Assembly (NCBI GenBank): GCA_934120395.1
Contig: CAKOTZ010000009.1
Span: 1-64,000, forward strand
From: an uncultured Clostridia bacterium
GTDB lineage: Bacteria; Bacillota; Clostridia; TANB77; CAG-508
Direction of reading: 5' to 3'
DNA length: 64,000 nucleotides
Positions 27,319 through 36,098 of the stretch are shown here, piece after piece (position 1 is the first letter of the stretch; every line of letters begins with the position of its first letter). The notes under the pieces are model-generated. The model searched no databases. It saw only the letters and a list, made by a program, of their open reading frames with translations, and had not been told where the DNA came from. The position numbers and the translations under genes were made by a program.

Positions 27319-27819
27319 TCATTCATCATCTTCTGGTTCTTCATTTTCGAACTCAACTACTTTTTCTTCATACTTTTTCTCAATATCTTTTGTCAATTTT
27401 GATTCTTCTTTTCCCAACCTTATATCAATAAGAGTACTTGCTTTTTCAATTAAATCTGGTACATAATCTAGCAATTTATCAACAGTTGACTCATGTGTAA
27501 CAGGCAATAATTTTACCTTTTCGTCTTGTACCACTAAAAATGCCACTGGGTTAATACTAACTCCTGCTCCACTTCCACCGCCAAACGGAAGCCTATACTG
27601 AATTTCTTCATCTTTATCCTTTTTTGAATATTCATCTATAGTTTCTCCTTTAAATTCACTACCCCCAGCAGCAAAACCAAAAGAAACCTTTGAAATTGGA
27701 ATTATAACAATACCGTTTGACGTTTGAATTGGAGCACCAATTATTGTATCGACGTCTATCATATCTTGTATACTATTCATAGCTGTAGTCATAAGACCTT
27801 CTATGGGATGTTGGTTCAT
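27319..27819 (-). CDS. ytfJ: GerW (YtfJ) family sporulation protein
   Basis: The 166-residue protein begins MNQHPIEGLMTTAMNSIQDMIDVDTIIG and has the glycine-rich FGFAAGGSEFKG and PFGGGSGAGVSINPVAFLVV blocks of the YtfJ/GerW family, needed in some Bacillus for germination. An acidic tail (EPEDDE) closes it. Its start overlaps the upstream DUF2953 gene by 47 bases, a conserved pair in clostridia. Confidence 0.9.
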   Translation of the reverse strand: MNQHPIEGLMTTAMNSIQDMIDVDTIIGAPIQTSNGIVIIPISKVSFGFAAGGSEFKGETIDEYSKKDKDEEIQYRLPFGGGSGAGVSINPVAFLVVQDEKVKLLPVTHESTVDKLLDYVPDLIEKASTLIDIRLGKEESKLTKDIEKKYEEKVVEFENEEPEDDE

Positions 27820-28399
27820 CTTTCATATCACTCCTTATTTTCGAAAACTTATAAATTACATATATAATATGTATCAGTTTTACCTTAATTATACAGCTAA
27901 ATTTCATATCAACAATATTTTCGTTTTTATATAAAGGTCTAATTTTATAATCGTACAAGTTCTCATTATAATTTTTTATGAAATTTCCTATCAGTATACC
28001 TATGCTAGACGCAATAAATGCTACAATAAAAGAAGTAATAATTACATTCTCAGTTCCCAATGATAGATTAAAGCAAAACTTTTCTACATCTATTTTAAGC
28101 TCTTTTAGGTATCTAACTATTAACTTCACTTGCTTTAAACTCCAATTTTGTTTTTTATTTAATTGCTTTTTTAACTTGTTCCATCTTCTACTTTTTGCCA
28201 ATTTAGCTTTGTAAATTGGCACTTGAAATATTTTTATTCTGTTACAAAAATACAGTTCTAACTTTATAGTATAGTCCCAAATAAATTTTCTTTCATTATT
28301 TAGGTTTGATACCTTTATAGAATTTACATTTATACATATTTGGGTAAAAAGCACTAGAAACAAGAATAATATAATAACCAAAACAAAGACTAATAGCAT
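27773..28399 (-). CDS. DUF2953 membrane protein
   Basis: From the ATG at 28399 (AAAGGAGG) the protein has 208 residues: an N-terminal helix (LLVFVLVIILFLFLVLF), a cytoplasmic-like basic loop and a second helix region near 120-140, matching DUF2953. These proteins lie beside ytfJ and scpAB in spore-forming clostridia; the role is unknown. It overlaps ytfJ. Confidence 0.85.
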   Translation of the reverse strand: MLLVFVLVIILFLFLVLFTQICINVNSIKVSNLNNERKFIWDYTIKLELYFCNRIKIFQVPIYKAKLAKSRRWNKLKKQLNKKQNWSLKQVKLIVRYLKELKIDVEKFCFNLSLGTENVIITSFIVAFIASSIGILIGNFIKNYNENLYDYKIRPLYKNENIVDMKFSCIIKVKLIHIIYVIYKFSKIRSDMKDEPTSHRRSYDYSYE

Positions 28400-28440
28400 A
28401 TGTTCCTCCTTTACTATTAGTCTTGCCAATCTATGTAATT

Positions 28441-29196
28441 CTAATCTTTTCTTTTTACCTTTTCTACTACAATGTCTCCAAACAACTCATTTTGAGCAAC
28501 TGTAACCTTATTTCTCCTATTTAGTTCCAATAGCCCAGAAAAAGCTGTTATAATCTCCATTTTCGAACATTTCTTTAAAGGAAATAGATTACTAAATATG
28601 AATCTGGAATTTCTAATTAACTCTCGAAAAATTTCTTTAACCTTACTTGTTACACTTATAGTTTCAGTAATTGCTATTTTCTCAATGTTTTTAGCATTTT
28701 GATTAATTTTCTCTTTATTTTTTTGCAACAATTTTTTATATAGATTTTCCAACAATTCCTTAGGATATTGTTTTTCTATTTTTTGAGTTTTTAATTCTAC
28801 TTTATCTGGACCTTTATATAAACGATTTTTATATAAATTATAGTTTTCCTTTAACAGCATACTTGCTTCCTTATATTTCTTATATTCAATAATTTTTTGT
28901 AGCAATTCTTCTTCTGTAAGTTCTGCTTCATCTTCAACTTCTTTAGGAAGCAAGCTTTTTGATTTTATTAAAACTAAATTTGAAGCCATTATTAAAAATT
29001 CACTTGCAATTTCTAAGTTCAATGTTTCATTAATTTTAATAAATTCTAAGTATTGATTTGTAATTTCTGAAATTCTCACATCAGATATGTCCATTTTATT
29101 TTTATCAATTAAATAGCATAATAAATCTAATGGCCCTTCAAAATTTTCTAATTTAATAGCATATTTATTTGTTTCTAATGTTAATACATTGTTCAT
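28441..29196 (-). CDS. scpA: Segregation and condensation protein A
   Basis: The 251-residue kleisin has the N-terminal FEGPLDLLCYLIDKNKMDISDVRI signature, a middle Lys/Glu linker and the C-terminal winged-helix end SKMEIITAFSGLLELNRRNKVTVAQNELFGDI. It joins the SMC heads in the SMC-ScpAB condensin that segregates chromosomes. ScpB, which normally follows scpA, is missing: the next gene is DUF2953. Confidence 0.95.
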   Translation of the reverse strand: MNNVLTLETNKYAIKLENFEGPLDLLCYLIDKNKMDISDVRISEITNQYLEFIKINETLNLEIASEFLIMASNLVLIKSKSLLPKEVEDEAELTEEELLQKIIEYKKYKEASMLLKENYNLYKNRLYKGPDKVELKTQKIEKQYPKELLENLYKKLLQKNKEKINQNAKNIEKIAITETISVTSKVKEIFRELIRNSRFIFSNLFPLKKCSKMEIITAFSGLLELNRRNKVTVAQNELFGDIVVEKVKRKD

Positions 29197-29198
29197 GA

Positions 29199-29642
29199 CT
29201 ATTCTTCCTCAATTCCAAATTTTATACTTTCTTCTCTATAACCTTTCTTTTTTAGAAAAACTATAATATCTTTCTTTTCTAACGATACAGATTTTTTTAT
29301 GAAAATTTTTCTCGCAGATTTCTTTTCATATTCTTCTAATTCAACTTGATGCTTATCAAAATAATTTTGAATAACTTTATCACTTAGTCCTTTACTATAT
29401 AATTTAAAATAAAGTTCTTTAATTGAAAGTGCACGTAAATTTATAAATTCGTTAACCGCTCTTTCAATATAATTTGCGTCATTTATGTAGTTTTCTTCTT
29501 TTAAATATTCAATAACGTTATCCAGTAAACATTTTTCTTCAATACTAAATTTTTTTCTAACTTCTTGTTCTGTTCTTTTTTTATATAAAATATACTTTAA
29601 AACTTTTGTTTTCAATACATCAAATGCAACTATATCTTCCAT
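29199..29642 (-). CDS. recX: RecX regulatory protein
   Basis: At 147 residues this is a short RecX, with the characteristic three-helix repeats: YILYKKRTEQEVRKKF, VIEYLKEENYINDANYIERAVNEF and IVFLKKKGYREESIKFGI. RecX damps RecA filament formation. It lies 5 bases after recA in the same transcript. Confidence 0.9.
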   Translation of the reverse strand: MEDIVAFDVLKTKVLKYILYKKRTEQEVRKKFSIEEKCLLDNVIEYLKEENYINDANYIERAVNEFINLRALSIKELYFKLYSKGLSDKVIQNYFDKHQVELEEYEKKSARKIFIKKSVSLEKKDIIVFLKKKGYREESIKFGIEEE

Positions 29643-29647
29643 TTACT

Positions 29648-30694
29648 TTATTCCTCTTGTTTTTCTGTATCATTTTCTTCTCCAAGACTTTTTTCAAAAG
29701 CTTGCGCAAAATTGTCTCTTATTTTTTCTTCCACTTCAATCATAAGCTCTGGATTATCCTTTAAATATTGTTTAACATTCTCTCTTCCTTGACCTAGACG
29801 ATTGCCTTGATAGCTAAACCATGAGCCACTTTTTTCTATAATATTTAAATTAACAGCTATATCTAAAATATTTCCTTCTTTTGATATTCCCTTTCCATAT
29901 ACAATATCAAATTCAGCCTCTCTAAATGGAGGTGCAACCTTATTTTTAACAACCTTTACTCTAGCTCTACTTCCTACAATTTCCCCATCTTGTTTAATAT
30001 TTTCTATTTTACGTATATCCATTCTAACTGAAGCATAAAATTTCAATGCACGTCCTCCAGTGGTTGTCTCAGGATTTCCAAACATTACACCAATTTTTTC
30101 TCTTAATTGATTTATAAATATAAGTACTGTTTTTGATTTATTAATAGCTCCTGCTAGCTTTCTTAATGCTTGAGACATTAATCTAGCTTGTAGTCCCATA
30201 TGTGAATCACCCATATCTCCGTCAATTTCTGCTTTTGGAACCAAAGCAGCTACCGAATCAACAACAACAACATCCAAAGCACCACTTCTAATTAACGCTT
30301 CTGTAATTTCTAAGGCCTGCTCTCCCGTATCTGGTTGTGAAACTATTAAATTGTCTATATCTACTCCTAAATGTTTAGCATACACTGGATCTAAGGCATG
30401 TTCAGCATCAATAAACGCTGCTTCTCCCCCCATTTTTTGTGCTTCTGCAATAACATGCAATGCTAATGTTGTTTTACCTGATGATTCTGGTCCATATACT
30501 TCTATAATTCTACCTCTAGGAACACCACCAATACCTAGGGCAATATCTAGGCTTAATGCACCTGTTGGTATTGCCTCTACATTCATAGCATTAAATTCTC
30601 CTAATTTCATAATTGAACCTTTGCCAAACTGTTTTTCTATTTGTCCCATTGCCATTTCTAAAGCTTTTTTCTTTTCTGTATTTTCTGTACTCAT
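29648..30694 (-). CDS. recA: Recombinase RecA
   Basis: The 348-residue protein contains Walker A GPESSGKTT, Walker B VVVVDSVAALVP, the L1 MGDSHMGLQARLMSQALRKL and L2 FINQLREKIGVMFGNPETTTGG loops, and an acidic C-terminus. It runs homologous strand exchange and the SOS response. It heads the recA-recX-scpA-DUF2953-ytfJ block. Confidence 0.98.
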   Translation of the reverse strand: MSTENTEKKKALEMAMGQIEKQFGKGSIMKLGEFNAMNVEAIPTGALSLDIALGIGGVPRGRIIEVYGPESSGKTTLALHVIAEAQKMGGEAAFIDAEHALDPVYAKHLGVDIDNLIVSQPDTGEQALEITEALIRSGALDVVVVDSVAALVPKAEIDGDMGDSHMGLQARLMSQALRKLAGAINKSKTVLIFINQLREKIGVMFGNPETTTGGRALKFYASVRMDIRKIENIKQDGEIVGSRARVKVVKNKVAPPFREAEFDIVYGKGISKEGNILDIAVNLNIIEKSGSWFSYQGNRLGQGRENVKQYLKDNPELMIEVEEKIRDNFAQAFEKSLGEENDTEKQEE

Positions 30695-30765
30695 AATTTC
30701 CTCCTATATAAACATCTGTTTGTTTTATTATATCCTATATATTTTATTTGTCAATACTTTTTATT

Positions 30766-32364
30766 TTAACTTTGTCTATACCAATTTTCAATATTGTAGA
30801 ATATATTGTACCAATTTGGATTAACATCTCCTATCAAACTTTGACTATATACTAAATATTCTTTATCATGATATAGCGAAATATAAGGAACCTCTTCTAA
30901 ATATATTTGCTGTAATTGCTTATAATTATCTTTAAGCATTTTTTTGTCACTAATATTGTTAATTGTATTCATAATATTTGTTACACGTTCGTCAGTAAAA
31001 TTTGCTAAATTTCCCTCGCCAAAATATGTTGATAAATTTGGTGAAGTTGATACATTTGCCCCAGTTAAAATCAAGTCATAATTTTTGTTCTCTAAATAAT
31101 ATTTATATTGAGAATCCGACACTTTTCTTATAGATATTTCTATACCAATTTCTTTTAACTGATTTTTTATACTCTCTGCCACAGCAACTCTTGGTACATT
31201 TGAAGAATTAACAACTAAAGTAAAATATGTTCTAAGTGTTCTATAATTCTCAAATTTCTGCCACTGTCTATATTTTAGTGACCAGCCATTATCTTCTAAT
31301 AATTTTTGTGCATATTCTGGATTGTACTCTTGTCTACCTAAATCATTTGCATATAAAAAATTTCCATAGTCTAGAGGATAATCACAAGTTGCATACGTAT
31401 TATTGAATACAGTGGCTACAATATTGTTTTTATCAATTGCAGAAGCAATAGCTTGTCTTACCTCTTTTTTTTGCAAAACATTATTTTGTGTATTTATTAC
31501 CAAGGTATCATATTTCCTTGAAGAATACTCTTTTACATTAAATCCAATTGTACCTATATATTGGTTAAAATTCGAATTACTTGTTGGTATAAGATCTATA
31601 TTTCCAATTTTAAAAGCATTATATACTTCTCCCATAGATGTATATAAATTAACTGTTATAGTTTCTATTTTGCCATTTTTTTGTTCTAAATTCCACCAAT
31701 TTTCATTTTTTCTTAATTCTATATATGAAGATTCTATTTTAACAATCTTATACATTCCTGTGCCAATTGGCATTCTTGTGCTTTGAGCAAAATCCTCACC
31801 TAGGTAATAATGATTTGGTAAAATAGGGAAAATTAAATTATATTCAAAAAACGGAACCTGTTTATCTAAAGTTATTTTTACAGTATGTTCATCAATAACT
31901 TCTACCTCTGATACATCGCGAACATTCTCTTGATATATAGAACTTATTTGTCCATCTTTTAATCTATCAATTGTAAATTGTACATCTTTTGCAACAAAAG
32001 GTTGTCCATCATGCCACTTTACATCATCACGCAACTTTATTAAATATGTATTATCGCCAGTCTTTGAATATTCTTTAGCCAAGCATGCATTTAAACTAAA
32101 ATCCTCATTTACACTTAATAAAGGTTCAAATATTAATTTGTCAGTATACTGCACCATTTTATTGGTACTAAGTAGAGGATTTATATTATCATACTTTGAA
32201 ATACCTATTCTTATATTTGATAAGTTTTGCTTCTCTACTGTTATTTCTTTACTAGGTTCAACTTCTTCTACTGTATCTTTTTTTTGATAAATTGAATATG
32301 CTGAAAATACTATCAAACCTATTACAATTATAATAAATATATATTTAAAGACATTTACCTTCAT
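30766..32364 (-). CDS. ABC transporter substrate-binding protein, family 5 (peptide/nickel type)
   Basis: The 532-residue protein starts with an N-terminal membrane anchor (FKYIFIIIVIGLIVFSAYSIY) with no lipobox, followed by the SBP_bac_5 fold: LAKEYSKTGDNTYLIKLRDDVKWHDGQPF, ADVQFTIDRL-like KDVQFTIDRLKD and SAIDKNNIV. It would bind oligopeptides or similar ligands outside the cell. No permease or ATPase genes accompany it, so it is an orphan that may serve a transporter elsewhere, or a sensory role. It separates recA from spoVS. Confidence 0.88.
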   Translation of the reverse strand: MKVNVFKYIFIIIVIGLIVFSAYSIYQKKDTVEEVEPSKEITVEKQNLSNIRIGISKYDNINPLLSTNKMVQYTDKLIFEPLLSVNEDFSLNACLAKEYSKTGDNTYLIKLRDDVKWHDGQPFVAKDVQFTIDRLKDGQISSIYQENVRDVSEVEVIDEHTVKITLDKQVPFFEYNLIFPILPNHYYLGEDFAQSTRMPIGTGMYKIVKIESSYIELRKNENWWNLEQKNGKIETITVNLYTSMGEVYNAFKIGNIDLIPTSNSNFNQYIGTIGFNVKEYSSRKYDTLVINTQNNVLQKKEVRQAIASAIDKNNIVATVFNNTYATCDYPLDYGNFLYANDLGRQEYNPEYAQKLLEDNGWSLKYRQWQKFENYRTLRTYFTLVVNSSNVPRVAVAESIKNQLKEIGIEISIRKVSDSQYKYYLENKNYDLILTGANVSTSPNLSTYFGEGNLANFTDERVTNIMNTINNISDKKMLKDNYKQLQQIYLEEVPYISLYHDKEYLVYSQSLIGDVNPNWYNIFYNIENWYRQS

Positions 32365-32471
32365 TTTTACACCTCATTTATAGTGTAATCATATACTATA
32401 ATCCTTATTTTTTCAAGTAAGTATAAACAAAAAGAGAGTTAAATATATTAATTTAACCCCCTGTATTCTAT

Positions 32472-32735
32472 CTATTTTCTGGATTCCACAATTAATTTTA
32501 TTCCAGTTCTATCTTCTCCTTCGACTTGAACTTCTGCAAATGCTGGTATGCATACCAAATCTACTCCAGCCGGTGCAACAAATCCCCTAGCAATAGCAAT
32601 TGCCTTTACAGCCTGATTTAATGCTCCTGCGCCAATCGCCTGCATTTCTGCTTTTTGTGTTTCCTTTACTAATCCAGCAATCGCTCCCGCAACTGAATTT
32701 GGATTTGATTTTGATGAGATTTTTAAAACTTCCAT
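32472..32735 (-). CDS. spoVS: Stage V sporulation protein S
   Basis: The 87-residue Alba-like protein (MEVLKISSKSNPNSVAGAIAG and AIAIARGFVAPAGVDLVCIPAFAEV) is near-invariant across spore formers; it is needed for progress past stage V in Bacillus. It follows ymdB, preserving the rny-ymdB-spoVS order known from Bacillus. Confidence 0.97.
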   Translation of the reverse strand: MEVLKISSKSNPNSVAGAIAGLVKETQKAEMQAIGAGALNQAVKAIAIARGFVAPAGVDLVCIPAFAEVQVEGEDRTGIKLIVESRK

Positions 32736-32872
32736 TTTATGCCTCCTATAATTTATTTTTTTGTTTCATTAACTATAGGTATATTTATATTATATTTTAA
32801 TAAAAAAGTCCAGTATTTTTATGGCAAAAAAAGGAAAACTCATCGCGCATATTGCCTCTTTTTCGGCATCTT

Positions 32873-33643
32873 TTATAAATTTATCCTAGTAATATTTGTT
32901 GTTCGACAATCTTCGTCATTAATATCAAAAATACATGCATTAAACATTGCTTCTCCATCTGCAACCTTATATCTTTCTGGCAATGAAGTTGTAAAACGTT
33001 TTATAGATGCATTTAAATTCATTCCAATAACAGACTTTTTAGGACCAGTCATTCCAATGTCTGTAATATATGCTGTATGATTTTCTAAAATTTGTTCATC
33101 TGCTGTTTGAACATGAGTATGCGTGCCAAATATTGCATTCACACGGCCGTCCAAATAATAAGCCATTGCAATCTTCTCCGCTGTTGCTTCAGCATGGAAG
33201 TCAACAATTATTATATCAACATTATTTTTTATCTTGTTAATAATTTCATCTACAATAGTAAATGGATTCTCAGATAAAACATTTATATCTACTCTTCCAA
33301 TTAAATTAATAACACCAATTTTTTTGCTTTTACATTCATATATTCCATAACGATTACCTGGTACATTTTTACTGTAATTTGCAGGCACCAATAATTGTTT
33401 ATCATCAATAAAATTAAAAATATCTTTTTTACCCCAAGTATGATTTCCCATTGTTATAACATTAACACCTGAATTTAATAAACCTCTATAAATTTTTTCT
33501 GTAATCCCCATTCCATCTGCTGAGTTTTCGGCATTAACAATAATAAAATCTATCATTTCTTTCTCTTTTATTTGAGCTATTACCTCTTTAGCTTTTCTTA
33601 CACCAGTTTCTCCAACTAAATCTCCAATCGCTAAAATTCTCAT
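32873..33643 (-). CDS. ymdB: YmdB-family metallophosphoesterase
   Basis: Starting at the ATG at 33643 (MRILAIGDLVGE), the 256-residue enzyme has metal ligands in IGDLVGE, NAENSADG, GNHTWG and the DFHAEATAEK and GTHTHVQTADE motifs of the TIGR00282/YmdB family, a cyclic-nucleotide phosphodiesterase that influences biofilm and motility choice in Bacillus. It lies between rny and spoVS. Confidence 0.95.
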   Translation of the reverse strand: MRILAIGDLVGETGVRKAKEVIAQIKEKEMIDFIIVNAENSADGMGITEKIYRGLLNSGVNVITMGNHTWGKKDIFNFIDDKQLLVPANYSKNVPGNRYGIYECKSKKIGVINLIGRVDINVLSENPFTIVDEIINKIKNNVDIIIVDFHAEATAEKIAMAYYLDGRVNAIFGTHTHVQTADEQILENHTAYITDIGMTGPKKSVIGMNLNASIKRFTTSLPERYKVADGEAMFNACIFDINDEDCRTTNITRINL

Positions 33644-33705
33644 CTGTTCACATCCCTTCTTTCCTAATATACTATAATTCATATATTTTATCAATATATG
33701 CTAAA

Positions 33706-33732
33706 TAAAAAAACCCCCTATAGGGAGTTTTT
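33706..33732 (-). terminator. Terminator after rny
   Basis: AAAAACTCCC/GGGGGTTTTT hairpin (TATA loop) with T-run on the minus strand, abutting the rny stop. Confidence 0.8.
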
Positions 33733-33734
33733 AT

Positions 33735-35279
33735 TTATTTAGCATATTCAATCGCTCTTGTTTCACGAATAACATTTACTTTTATTTGTCCTGGATATTC
33801 CATTTCGCTTTCAACTTTTTTAGCTACATCTCTTGCCATAATAACCATTTCGCTGTCAGATACCTTATCTGGTTTTACAATAAGTCTTATCTCTCTACCT
33901 GCTTGTATTGCAAAAGATTTTTCTACACCATCAAAAGAGTCAGCAATTTCTTCCAATTTTTCTAATCTTTTTATGTATGTTTCTAAAGTTTCTCTCCTTG
34001 CACCAGGTCTAGATGCGGATATAGCATCAGCTGCTTGAACTAAAACAGCCTCTACTGTTAATGGTTCTACATCACCATGGTGAGCTTGCACTGCATTAAT
34101 TACATTTGGATTTTCTTTAAATTTCTTTAATACATCAACACCAATTTCAACATGTGTTCCTTCCATATCATGGTCTAATGCCTTTCCAATATCGTGCAAC
34201 AAACCGGCTCTTCTTGCAAGTCTAGAATCAGCTCCAATTTCATCTGCCATTATTCTAGCAAGATTTGATACTTCAATAGAATGATTTAAAACATTTTGGC
34301 CATAACTTGTCCTATATTTTAATTTTCCAATTAATTTAACAAGTTCTGGTTGCAATCCATTAACGCCTGTTTCTAACATTGCTCTTTCACCTTCAGACTT
34401 AATTACAGCCTGTACTTCCTCTTTCGCTTTTTCAACCATTTCCTCAATTTTAGCTGGATGAATTCTTCCATCATCAATTAACTTTTCTAAAGCAATCTTT
34501 GCCACTTCTCTACGTAAAGGGTCAAATCCAGATAAAATAACGGCTTCTGGAGTATCATCAATAATTAAATCAATTCCAGTTAATGTCTCTAGAGTTTTTA
34601 TATTTCTACCTTCTCTTCCAATAATTCTTCCCTTCATGTCATCATTTGGAAGTGAAACAACTGAAACTGTTGTTTCTGAAGTGTGATCTGCCGCACACTT
34701 TTGAATTGCATATCCCAAAATTTCTCTAGCATTTTTATTAGCATCTTCTTTTGCCTTTTGCTCTAATTCTTTTATTAAAGATGCTTTTTCGTCTACAATT
34801 TGTTTTTTTACTTCATCTAATAAATATTGTTTAGCTTCTTGAGTTGTTAACCCAGAAATTTGTTGTAGCAACTCTGCTTGTTTATTTAAATCTTCCTCAA
34901 TTTTTCTTCTCATGTCGTCATTTTCTTTATACTTATTTTCAAGTTCTTTTTCTTTTTTCTCCAAATTGTTAGAACGCTTTTCTAATGCTTCTTCCTTTTG
35001 AATAATTCGTTTTTCTTGTAACTGTACTTCGCCTCTTCTTTCTTTAATCTCTTGATCTAATTCATTTCTTGCTTTTAGCATTTCTTCTTTTACCTTAAAT
35101 ATTTCTTCTTTCCTCTTGTTTTCAGCTTCAATTCTAGCATTTTCCAGTAATCTTTCAGCTTCCATTTCGGCACTGCCAATTTTAGATTCTGTTATTCTTT
35201 TTCGTATCATTATACCTACTGGTATGCATATTACTGCAGAGATTAGAAAGGTGGCTACAATTATTAGGATTTCATTCAT
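33735..35279 (-). CDS. rny: Ribonuclease Y
   Basis: The 514-residue protein has an N-terminal membrane helix (about 4-23), a long Glu/Lys/Arg coiled coil (30-190), a KH domain (RIIGREGRNIKTLETLTG) and the HD domain (LLHDIGKALDHD and AVQAHHGD). It initiates mRNA decay at the membrane. It forms a conserved trio with ymdB and spoVS. Confidence 0.97.
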   Translation of the reverse strand: MNEILIIVATFLISAVICIPVGIMIRKRITESKIGSAEMEAERLLENARIEAENKRKEEIFKVKEEMLKARNELDQEIKERRGEVQLQEKRIIQKEEALEKRSNNLEKKEKELENKYKENDDMRRKIEEDLNKQAELLQQISGLTTQEAKQYLLDEVKKQIVDEKASLIKELEQKAKEDANKNAREILGYAIQKCAADHTSETTVSVVSLPNDDMKGRIIGREGRNIKTLETLTGIDLIIDDTPEAVILSGFDPLRREVAKIALEKLIDDGRIHPAKIEEMVEKAKEEVQAVIKSEGERAMLETGVNGLQPELVKLIGKLKYRTSYGQNVLNHSIEVSNLARIMADEIGADSRLARRAGLLHDIGKALDHDMEGTHVEIGVDVLKKFKENPNVINAVQAHHGDVEPLTVEAVLVQAADAISASRPGARRETLETYIKRLEKLEEIADSFDGVEKSFAIQAGREIRLIVKPDKVSDSEMVIMARDVAKKVESEMEYPGQIKVNVIRETRAIEYAK

Positions 35280-35453
35280 AAATCATTACACCTCTTCTTA
35301 TTAATTTTTCAATGTACAAATTAAATATATCTATATTAATTGATTTTCGTCAATTAATTTTAATGATAAAATATTTTAACCTACTATATTATTTTATATG
35401 TATTATTGTAAACTGTCAAGATGATTTTATAAAATTACTAAATTTTCCATTAC

Positions 35454-35496
35454 AAAAAACAGCCATAATAGAATAATTTTCTACTATGGCTGTTTT
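35454..35496 (-). terminator. Terminator after the O-methyltransferase gene
   Basis: AAACAGCCATAGTAGAAAA/TTTTCTACTATGGCTGTTT-like long hairpin with a T-run on the minus strand. The remaining 35280-35453 stretch is AT-rich and shows nothing else. Confidence 0.75.
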
Positions 35497-35500
35497 AAAT

Positions 35501-36085
35501 TTATTTATTAACTCTAGTAATTGCCAAACCATCTCCAACCTCTAATAAAGTTGTATCTAATGCTGGATTTTCATGTACTTCCTTTAAATATTCTCTTAAA
35601 TGTTTTACTGCAGTACGCTGTTTATGTTTATTATAGTCGCTTAAAACATAGCCTTTATATAGTACGTTATCAGCTAGTATAACTCCACCGTTTTTTAGTA
35701 AACGTATAGCTTCTTGCAGAAAAATAGGATATTTACCCTTTGCAGCATCTATAAAAATCACGTCATACTCATCTTGTAATGTAGGCAAAATTTCTACTGC
35801 GTTTCCTTGATATAGATGAATTCTTCCATCTAAATTAAGTTTTTTGAAATTATCCATTGCTTCTTTTGCTCTATTTTCATCTAGCTCAATAGTATCAATA
35901 CAACTATCATCCTCCATGTTTTGTGCAAAGCAAATTGCTGAATAACCAACTGCAGTTCCAATTTCTAATAATTTTTTAGGTTTTTCCTTTTTTAATATAT
36001 CTATAATTACTTCTAAAGTATCATCCATTAATATTGGAATATGCTCTTCTAGAGCCTTTTCTTTAATGGTTTTTAATGTGTCCAT
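35501..36085 (-). CDS. trmR: SAM-dependent O-methyltransferase, TrmR type
   Basis: The chosen start (36085, ATGGACACA...) has TGGAGG upstream; 194 residues. It contains the SAM motif LLEIGTAVGYSAICFA, TIELDENRAKEA and FIDAAKGKYPIFL. In Firmicutes this family (YrrM/TrmR) methylates 5-hydroxyuridine at tRNA position 34. That function is relevant to wobble decoding in this genome. The gene follows typA closely and is likely co-transcribed. Confidence 0.8.
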   Translation of the reverse strand: MDTLKTIKEKALEEHIPILMDDTLEVIIDILKKEKPKKLLEIGTAVGYSAICFAQNMEDDSCIDTIELDENRAKEAMDNFKKLNLDGRIHLYQGNAVEILPTLQDEYDVIFIDAAKGKYPIFLQEAIRLLKNGGVILADNVLYKGYVLSDYNKHKQRTAVKHLREYLKEVHENPALDTTLLEVGDGLAITRVNK

Positions 36086-36098
36086 AAAAACCTCCATT

